A DNA stretch of 64,000 nt, taken from the NCBI RefSeq assembly GCF_001039355.2, contig NW_019775913.1, positions 237,684 through 301,683 on the forward strand, written 5' to 3'. This DNA comes from Lingula anatina (Eukaryota > Brachiopoda > Lingulata > Lingulida > Lingulidae). The notes below the pieces were generated by a model, which saw only the letters and a program-made list of their open reading frames with translations, did no database searches and was not told where the DNA came from. Below are positions 55,688 to 64,000 of this stretch, in pieces (positions within the stretch are counted from its first letter, which is position 1; each line of letters begins with the position of its first letter). The position numbers were made by a program, and so were the translations under genes.

Positions 55688-56720
55688 CTAAAGATAACAA
55701 AAAATTTAAACTTAATGATATTTTTAAAGTCAAACCGTCATCCTGATATTCTACTGTCTTAATCTAGAATGACAGCATGCATATACACACATGTAAAAAA
55801 ACATCATAATTCAATTGAATATGTGAATATAATCTTATGAGATAATGCTTTCTGTGACTGAACAAATAATAACAACCAAACTAAATCACATTATTGAATT
55901 GTTTCGCTAGTCTTGTCGCAATAACCAACTTGCTAAATGCATATGAGACAAATAAAAAAGAAGACTGTAATACTTGGTATATGGCACCAAACCTTATCAT
56001 ATGAGTGAAACATGTAGCTAGAAGATTGTAATTTCAAAAATGACACCTAGGTAAGCTACTGATAATTTATGTTTTATTTCAACCAAATTAATTAAACTAA
56101 ATAAGGGTGGGCTGATGTTTAAAAAATAACCTGTTAGGTATATTGATTGCATAAGTAACAACAAATAAAAAAGACAGAAAAATATCAAGTGTAGAAGAGA
56201 GAAGAATGGTATACTGGTATATAGACTAGTTTTTGTGAGATAAAAAAGGCAACAAAGCTCTCAAATGTACAGACAAAAAGAACTCATGCACAACAGGTAA
56301 CATGATTAATCAGATCATAGTTTCAGGACCAGGTAGAAACAGAGTGAAAATTTAAGTGAGGATGTAAGGAATGTTGTTAAGAAACTGACACACATTGGAA
56401 AAAATTATTTTAGAACATGATGTAGAATTGGCAGCAGATTGTGGCTGTGAATGTGATCAGTCGCAATTTCATGTCAACACTATACCAAAGTCCAGTCAAC
56501 AGCTTTGTTTGGTTTGTTGTAGGATATGAATATGTGAATATAATCTTAAGAGATAATGCTTTCTGTGACTGAACAAATAATAAAAACCAAACTAAAACAC
56601 ATTATTTAATTGTTTTGCCAGTCTTGTTGCAATAACCAACTTGCTAAATAAATATGAGACAAATAAAAAAGAAGACTGAAATGGTAATACTGGGTATATG
56701 GCACCAAACCTTATCATATA
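55688..56720. other. CEP70 copy A intron/upstream to contig end
   Basis: No further exon found. Ends with the extra 190-bp repeat of intron sequence at 56527-56720 described in block A. Confidence 0.5.
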
Positions 56721-56721
56721 N
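56721..56721. other. Single-N assembly join
   Basis: Right border of the block A contig. Directly after it is TCTGGTTACGCCCCTG, the end of a MITE-type inverted repeat. Confidence 0.8.
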
Positions 56722-56879
56722 TCTGGTTACGCCCCTGTTAATATACAATGTGGAATTGGTGCAGGAGTGCACAGTATGCTTTGGAGTTCCGGATTCAGGA
56801 TATAGGCCTACTCTCAGTAAAAGCGATTCGTTTTTTTCAGAGTTCATCAAATTCTACTTACATGTATTCTACAGGTAGC

Positions 56880-57850
56880 TCTAAACGAGGACACAGGCTG
56901 GGTACCCTGTCAGTGCCGTAGGTGCTTCAATTATTGATGGAAAGAATGAAGAGCATCGTTTAAAGGAAGAGTGTATACAATATTTTCTTTTTTTTTTGCA
57001 CCCAGCTCCAGTGGGCTTATAAGTGACTTGTTTTTCTTTATGTTCAATAATTTTCAATCAACTAATAAGAAAATCAAATAAATACGTTAACTAAATATAA
57101 ACGTGTACCTAATATTTCTTACAGATTAAAGTTTTTAGATCGTAAAGGCGCACTGGTACATGTAGGCCCTACCTCTGGTAAATATTACATATTTTTTTCC
57201 ATTACTTTTTAAAGTTTTTCTAACCAATCCAAATTTTAAAAAAATCTAAATCGTTCTCCAAAATTCTTGACATCATATCTTCTTTGAGGTTATATGTACA
57301 GTAAGCCGAACATCCACATAAAAAATGCCTCTCGTCTTGTATTTTTCCACACTCACCAGGCCCGTAGCCAGCTATTTCAAAGGGGGGGGGGTCTATTTCT
57401 GAAAAAGTGGACCTTTTACCATATAATCCCCATGTACCTAGGTCAAATTTTACCCAGAGTGGACCTTTTTCCAGCAAAAAGGGGGGTTCTTTCGAACCCC
57501 CCGTACCCCCCTGGCTACGGGCCTGCTCACACATCACACACACTCGTTCCTCTACACTTTCCCTAACAAACCTGCCCGTCTCTATTCTTTGGGGTGGTAA
57601 ACCTAGCCTTAACTGTGCCGCCAATAATCTTGTCATTTTGTCGACTGTGACATATTTTTCTACCTTACATTCCCTTTCAAATAGTCTGTACATGTACGTA
57701 CTGAGTTTATCATAAAAGTGAGAATCTCTCCATTCTCTCGACACCAAATCTCTCAAGCTTACCGCACAACTATCCATACCTACAGTACACCAGCTCAAAT
57801 TTACTTGTGCTGCTAAATTCTTATAGTACAGTATATACCCAGCAGGCATA
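56880..57850 (-). mobile_element. LINE ORF2 C-terminal fragment 3, with nested MITE
   Basis: Minus strand: FYDKLSTYMYRLFERECKVE, then QLRLGLPPQRIETGRFVRES, VEERVCVMC, interrupted by the MITE, then CGKIQDERHFLCGCSAY. The GLPPQRIETGRF and CxxC...E.HFL..C order is characteristic of LINE (CR1/L2-like) ORF2 ends. The frame is mostly open. The 3' part shares sequence with fragment 2 down to a CAATTATTGATGGAAAGAAT block. No reverse transcriptase is present. Confidence 0.75.
57357..57525. mobile_element. MITE, CAGGCCC family, copy 4, inside the LINE
   Basis: Perfect ends CAGGCCCGTAGCCAG / CTGGCTACGGGCCTG, flanked by CTCAC on both sides (5-bp target duplication). Confidence 0.9.
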
Positions 57851-58572
57851 GTTGCGTTGGATCAACGTTGAACAGGTTGATACGTTGAATTGCCGTTGAT
57901 CTACCTAAATTCAAAATTAAATCAACGTTGATCCAGCCACGTTGACTCAACGTTGTATTTTGGTCAATGACACAACCTTACAGTTATGGATTGTAATTTA
58001 AAATATTAATTATTGAAAACGTGATACTTTGTTTATCAATACTGTAACTAAATTTATCAAAATAATAACAAAATGATTTTAAAGTAAAATTGACAGTTGT
58101 TTTGTGTATTTAGTTAACTAGTGAATTTTCTTAACTTGTTATTCAGAAATACATTCCAATATTATAAACTGAATTACTTGCAAGGTCAGCTAACACTAGG
58201 ATCAATAAGTTGCTGTAAATGTGATGGAGTTAACAGTTCTTGGTAACCTGTTATAGATAGACAGGTTGAGGTGACTGTGACCTTGTTATATATATAAGAT
58301 CTATATATATTAATCCAAACATTGGAAATTTTAACTTAAAGGCCAAACATTTATACCCTACATATATTTAGCCATCAAACATGTCCTACTGCTAAACACA
58401 TCCAGGCAAATTTCCCGCTGGGTGGGGTTGACATAACATTGTTTTCTGACGTTGATACAACGTTGTTATCTGAGGTTGACGCAACTTTCAAATCCAACGT
58501 TTATTCAATGTCTTTTCAACGTTATGGTTCAACGTTGTTTCAACGTTAAAACAACATAATTTGCCCGCTGGG
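57838..58572. mobile_element. Non-autonomous DNA transposon with CCCAGCGGGCA-type ends
   Basis: Left TACCCAGCAGGCA, right TTTGCCCGCTGGGTA; TA on both sides fits a TA target duplication. Both subterminal regions are packed with AACGTTGAT/ATCAACGTT repeats in both orientations. The centre is AT-rich and non-coding. An internal CCCGCTGGGT copy lies at about 58410. Confidence 0.75.
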
Positions 58573-58882
58573 TAACTCCCTTGATAAGTTTTTTTGTGTT
58601 TATTATGATATATGATAAAAAAACTTTTTCGCTGATCTTGATGAATTCATTAAAATCAGTTTGGTCCAATATCTCAGCATATTTAACCACCTTGTAATTT
58701 ATATGAGAATGCAATCCGTCTCTCCGCCCTAATACAGTGGCAGATTTAGTGGGGGTCAGGGGGGGGGGGGGTCCTGACCTCCCCCCCTTTTGATTTCTGG
58801 CCCCCTCTTGAAATTAAAAAAATTGACTAACTGAATCATAGTTCTAAACTGTTCCAAATAGCATTAATGATATGAATAGCAA
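58573..58882. other. Spacer before block B
   Basis: Contains a G-run/C-run segment at 58748-58788 (GGGGGTCAGGGG, CCTGACCTCCCCCC), likely a relic of another short transposon. Block A has different sequence here. Confidence 0.5.
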
Positions 58883-60491
58883 TAATGATATGAACGGCAA
58901 ACTTTTAAAATTTATTATAACTGTGAACACATGGAAACTGGCCAATTACTTAATTGGTGCACACTTTTGAAAAAAGATAAGTATTAGTAACACTGTAAAA
59001 CACACATGAGACACCATCATTACATGCATTTACTGGCACATTAATTTACATAGTAGAAAACTTGATTACTTATTTTCAGCCATATTATAGTTTAGATTAT
59101 TTGTATAAGATATTCTTAATCACTCATTTGAATCACAATGGCACTATACAGTCCTGTTGAAAAGAAATTGTTCATTATCACTCAATCTATTGTCTTCATT
59201 ATGATTATTTGATATGGAAGGGGATCATTTGATGGGTACTAGTATCAAATTGCAGGATTTGGATTTATATCACAAAACCCATATATAAAGACAGTGTCTG
59301 CATATACAGGTAAAAACTTGAAAAAAAAAATACAATTATTTTATCAAATACATTAGCTGAACAGGTCTGGTAATAATTCAAAGTGACAGATAAAAAAAAA
59401 AAAAAAAAACTCGATATCTAGATTTTGAAATAAACTTTTCTTCTAAAAAATTCATTTGGAGTATATTATTAAGGCCAGTCACATGATCGTATCAGTGGGG
59501 GTGAGAATATGTGTACGTGCACGGGCACACGCGTGTGCGGGTAATAGAAGCCTCTGGTGCCCCCAAGCCTTCCAGAAAAAGAGCTGACCAACATCTATTT
59601 TCAATAGTAATGCAACTATCCCCAGCACTAGTACATAGTCCATTCCAATAATCTTCAATGAATATCAAAAAAGTGGAAAGCTACTTTTATTCAGATTTAA
59701 GCATCATGACTGGAGTGTTACAAAAACTATGGTGTGAAATTCTAATACAAGAAGAAAGAATGATGAATTGCACATATGTATTTGTAAAAGAAAAATATTT
59801 ATAATTTTTGAAAACTGAATGTATATTGTAATGCTAAGAAAACAATTTCTTAATTTTTAAAACTGTTATAATGTGGTGAAATATAAAACTAAACAGGCAA
59901 CACAGAAAGTACTTAGTGTACTTTAACTATTGCAACACATGACTGGAAATTTAAAACCAACATTGTAAAACTAATTTTCTGATTTCCAGTCATTAGATTA
60001 CAGACTCTAGCACACTCTCACTAAGGCACTGCTTGGCTTAGCTGTATAACAGTTAATGTGGTCAGGAAATAAAACAATTTAATATAAAACGATTATTGTA
60101 AAAGTATTCTAAAAGTTTCCCTCACAAGTGTGGAATACAAATAAACAGACCTGATAAACTAAATTTTTTCCAACCACTATGACAGTATAATTTTATGCAA
60201 ATTCTTCCCAACTTTGTGTTGTAATATTTATACTACTGCTCATATCTATAAATATAAATAAAATTCACAATAATATGCTATTTTTTAGACTTCCAATGTG
60301 TTAGGCTTAATAGAAAACTTTTTACTGTGGAATGTTTCATTCACATCGTTTTTTTAGAGAGTATGAGAGATAAAAATTTATTGAATGTTCAGCAGTCCAG
60401 TACAGAACATTTTGTGTCTTCATGTCCAGTTTCATTCCATTATAATCATCATTCTTATTATGCTTGTATACAAGTCGGTGTGGCTGGCTGA
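58883..60491 (-). other. CEP70 copy B 3' UTR/downstream region
   Basis: Colinear with 51078-52686, with poly(A) tracts at about 59318-59329 and 59391-59409 and differing simple-repeat lengths. Confidence 0.45.
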
Positions 60492-60560
60492 TCATTCTGT
60501 TAACAACTTCAGAGCTCTCACAGCTGGGATGACCTGGTCTATACGACTGACACCTGTTAA

Positions 60561-60616
<56 letters not shown>

Positions 60617-63218
60617 GTCACTGTGATTAAGACCAAGGGCAATTATGCTCAAAAGGTCAGTGTGAAAAAACTGAATCCTGAACATTAATTTTTATAATTT
60701 GGCGATTATTACATAGTCTTTTATTCACTAATCAAGTAATGAAATAAAAAATATTGAAGTTATAATAAAATTCATTTATTAAACTAATGAAATTATTGGA
60801 GAATATCAAACCTACAGTATAACCTTGTTTTGCAAAAGAAAGGGGGTAAATCTTCAAAACTGAAATTAAGCTAAAAATGAAAGATTTCTCTCTTTAACCA
60901 CAAAGAAGCCAGATTCAAAAATAAAATATACCTAGAATATCCATGAGTTTATCCATCATTTCCTGGAAAACTGGGAAGAATTCATCATGCTGCTCCAGGC
61001 GTTTACGGACACTGGAATAATTTAATAATAATACAAAACTTGAAAAATGCAGTCCATGAAAATTCTCATTATGGATACCACAGTATCAAAGGAACAAAAT
61101 TATTATTCAATTAACATAAATAACTAAATTGCCTTCCTACTTTTTACACTATGATATTCACAAATCTTCTCATTAACTTTTAATATCTGTCAAACTGTGG
61201 ATGGACTAAAAGCATCAAAATTTAACTGAAAACAAAATGTCTAGAAAACTAGAACTTGCACTATTTGACACCTCTCATATCATTTTTTTTCAGAAAAAGT
61301 AGTACACTGTACACACTGTACCTATCTAGGTCTTCCTCCTCCAATAGTTGTTTCAGCTGCCTCCAGGTGGTGCTGGTGTGCTGCTGACACAGTTTACCCA
61401 CAGCATCTACTATGGCAGTGGACTTGGCATCTTCAGCTGATTTAATAAATAAATAAATAAACAAATAAATAAATGAAACATTAATCTATATGTTAATCTA
61501 TAGAAAAATTACGTTACATTTTCAGATCAAACTAATTGGGTGCAGGACACAAAACCTCTGCCCAGGTTCCTCTTGAGGACACTTGTTTCAGAATACACAA
61601 CCGAGCAATTGCCCGTCTCATGGGCAACCACAGGGTCTTGAAATCTAAATAAGCTAATCTTTGATTGATGATGCCGATGGTGGACTACAGTCATTATGAT
61701 GATGGAGAAGATCAAACTCAAAGAGTACTTACGCAGTCCTAAGAGATCTCTGAGAGACCTAAGCACATTGTGGACCTCCCCAAGCTTGCTGTAGATCTCG
61801 TTCATTCTGGGATACACTCCATTCACAGATTCCACATCAAAGAGGTTCTGGAAGTGCTCCACTATGTTCTTCAGCACTGTGCCAGAAGGAAGCTCTGTGC
61901 CGTCCTGAAATACACCAAATCTCATCAATATTTTAAAATGGCAATGCAGTTTAACCCCCCTGTGTCTGTGAATCTTGTCCGTTGGCTTGTCTGTCCATCC
62001 TCCCCTCCCCCAAACAAAAAGTTGGTAACTCTTATGGAAGCTGTAGTGTAACTAGGATAAACAATTTAATAAAGGTGGTTTTCTGTGTCCAATCAACATC
62101 TGTATCATCTTGCAATGCACATACATTTATAAAGTAAAATGAACAGTCGGGTAAATATAAAAATCTCAGAATTGCACAAAAAGTTCAACACAAGAAGCCT
62201 ACGTGGTTCCCCAATCTCATACATTCCCCATGTACTTACTGGCTCCTCTGACACGCCACCCTCAAAGGTCAAGGCATCAATGGCTGAAATGATCTGAGAG
62301 ACTTTGGCGTCCCCCACCAGCTTACGGTACGTGAAGGGTGCGAGCCTGGTTGACAGCTTGTTCACAGATTGCTGCAACTCCTACGAGGTACAAAATCAAA
62401 AATTAAATTTATATTGCTATATAGCATTTGTGGTGCTTTGACGGCACAGAATAGACTTAAAGAGTAGCTTTCTTATAAAATTTGTAGCTACATCTCAACG
62501 GGAATGTTCTAGATAAATTTTAAAGGAACAATGACTTAACAATACAGTATCTGTAAAATACACAAATTGTTCACACTCTGCTGCAACTCTTACAGGGTAA
62601 ATTAATTTTTTTAATGACAAATAATTTTATACAATAAAATAAAATTTATATATATAATATATATATTTTCCCCTTTTTTCTACACTCTGATTCTTTTACA
62701 AGCATCTACAGTTTTTGTCTAAAGATGCCTTTTCATGTTCTGAAAAGTGAAAACACTGATAATAAAATTCATTTTTTAATCATTGTTATCAAAAGAAGTG
62801 AAAATAAAACTTAACTAAAAAGTTTTTGATAACTCATTTATAAAAGTTTTAAAAAAATCATAAATGGGATCTTACTCTAAGAGAGGCAAGCTCCTGCACC
62901 CAGAATTCTAGAGTGGGTAGAACATGACTCCATGTCCTTTCACACCAGACTGCATGCTCTCGTTTGTGAGATGTGCGCTGAGCAAAGTCTTTAAGTTTCG
63001 GGGCTCTTTCAGAATTAACAATCTTCAGTACATCTTTTGCAAACTGAGGAAATAAAAAATTCATTCATCAATACAACTGAAAATTGATAAAAGTGCACAA
63101 AAAATTGCTGCATTATTGCTGTAAAGAGTTTCAACACTAATGAATTCTTAATCAATTATTACTGTCAATGGGTATTATTTCTTTTTTTATTCAAAGCGTT
63201 ACATATTTTTGATGAAAA

Positions 63219-63256
<38 letters not shown>

Positions 63257-63394
63257 AAGAGAGAGAGAGAGAGAGAGACTGTCATCTTAACAAACCTGTT
63301 CAAGTCTTGGAAAAGCCTCAACTGCATTCTGCTGCTTTTCAATCTTTGGAGTTATATGCCTGAGGTCAAATACACCAAGACATTCACAGGTACC
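60492..63394 (-). CDS. CEP70: CEP70 centrosomal protein, C-terminal exons, copy B
   Basis: Seven coding exons in transcript order: 63296-63394, 62876-63043, 62240-62380, 61733-61904, 61322-61436, 60932-61011, 60492-60553 (stop TGA). Lengths and phases equal those of copy A exactly, and I found only synonymous differences (for example CTT against CTG for one leucine in the sixth listed exon). One acceptor is better in this copy (TTTCAG before GACGGC, against TCTTAG in copy A). Upstream exons for the coiled-coil half must lie past 64000. Since this contig is continuous with the rest and extends beyond the window, it is the better candidate for the true locus. Confidence 0.9.
60556..60615 (-). 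repeat. (TTTA)n next to the CEP70 last-exon acceptor, copy B
   Basis: Uninterrupted run, longer than in copy A and lacking the following A-rich break. Confidence 0.9.
61439..61475 (-). repeat. (TTTA)n next to the CEP70 fifth-exon acceptor, copy B
   Basis: Shorter than copy A, with one CAAA unit. Confidence 0.9.
63221..63278 (+). repeat. (GT)n(GA)n microsatellite in CEP70 intron, copy B
   Basis: Same place as 55507-55566 with a shorter GT and longer GA part. Confidence 0.9.
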
Positions 63395-64000
63395 CTAAAG
63401 ATAACAAAAAATTTAAACTTAATGATATTTTTAAAGTCAAACCGTCATCCTGATATTCTACTGTCTTAACCTAGAATGACAGCATGCATATACACACATG
63501 TAAAAAAACATCATGATTCAATTGAATATGTGAATATTATCTTATCAGATAATGTTTTCTGTGACTGAACAAATAATAACAACCAAACTAAAACACATTA
63601 CTGAATTGTTTTGCCAGTCTTGTTGCAATAACCAACTTGCTAAATAAATATGAGACAAATAAAAAAGAAGACTGAAATGGTAATACTGGGTATATGGCAC
63701 CAAACCTTATCATACAAGTGATAGCTAGAAGATTGTAATTTAAAAAATGACACGCAGGTAAACTACTGATAATTTATGTATATATTGCAACAAAATTAAT
63801 TAAACTAAATGGGGGTTGGCTGATGTTTAAAAAATAAACTGTTAGGTATGTTGATTGCAGCAGTATCAACAAATAAAAATGACAGAAAAATATCAAGTGT
63901 AGAAGAGAGAAGAATGGTATACTGGTATATAGACGAGTTTTTATCAGATAAAAAAGGAAACAAAGCTGTCAAATGTACAGACAAAAAAAAAAAAAAAAAA
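63395..64000. other. CEP70 copy B intron/upstream to window end
   Basis: No further exon seen; ends in an A run. Confidence 0.5.

Larger units (their letters stand above)
51078..56350. repeat. Block A, near-identical to 58883-64000
   Basis: Colinear over more than 5 kb including all CEP70 exons and introns, with small indels mostly in microsatellites. The contig is bounded by N at 50790 and 56721. A further copy of about 190 bp (56527-56720, matching 55827-56000) sits at its right end and looks closer to the block B version. Confidence 0.9.
58883..64000. repeat. Block B, near-identical to 51078-56350
   Basis: Runs to the window end, where an A run (63983-64000) terminates it. See block A. 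Confidence 0.9.

Noticed and set aside
57294-57715. Plus-strand ORFs at 57.3-57.7 kb
   Set aside because: Antisense to the LINE fragment and the inserted MITE.
1-64000. tRNA, rRNA or CRISPR features
   Set aside because: No cloverleaf with a recognisable TTCGAATC-type T-loop, no rRNA-like segment, and the only regular tandem array (34 bp) lacks unique spacers.

Overview
This window is animal nuclear DNA: AT-rich, with GT..AG introns, long untranslated regions, microsatellites and many short transposon relics. The recognisable genes (GLI, KNOP1-like, a tetraspanin, CEP70) are metazoan. The diverged GLI tail and the dense small DNA transposons suggest a marine invertebrate, deuterostome or lophotrochozoan. 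I cannot name the species. Six single-N positions (12159, 17975, 30453, 35118, 50790, 56721) look like contig joins and matter for every duplication reported here.

Layout. 1-5.6 kb: the C-terminal exon and long 3' UTR of GLI (+), tail-to-tail with an intronless KNOP1-like gene (-). 8.6-8.8 kb: a possible short solo LTR. 9-15 kb: a tandem duplication of a three-exon gene for a small secreted peptide precursor that I do not recognise. Copy 1 ends in a two-cysteine internal repeat; copy 2 stops before it; decayed flanks of further copies follow. 15.4-18.9 kb: a complete eight-coding-exon tetraspanin (-). 19-30 kb: mostly non-genic, with microsatellites, a SOX-POU-like site, a 34-bp minisatellite and a MITE.

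30-50 kb: a cluster of intronless-CDS genes for about 369-residue type II membrane proteins with a short N-terminal anchor and a DDD motif (glycosyltransferase-like; family not recognised). There are four full-length copies, two fragments cut at N positions, and one copy broken by transposons. The copies at 44.5-45.6 kb (-) and 48.0-49.1 kb (+) form a head-to-head inverted pair with homologous flanks. A second pair (38.5-39.6 kb and the broken 41.8 kb copy) has the same arrangement.

50.8-64 kb: two near-identical blocks, each with the last seven coding exons of CEP70 (-). Between them lie a LINE 3' fragment carrying a MITE, and a TA-flanked DNA transposon. Because the first block is bounded by N positions, it may be the second haplotype rather than a true paralogue. 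The 30.5-35.1 kb block is in the same situation.

The conserved genes span Hedgehog signalling (GLI), the nucleolus (KNOP1), membrane organisation (tetraspanin) and the centrosome (CEP70). I see no functional link between them. The undescribed parts are the peptide precursor and the membrane-protein cluster.
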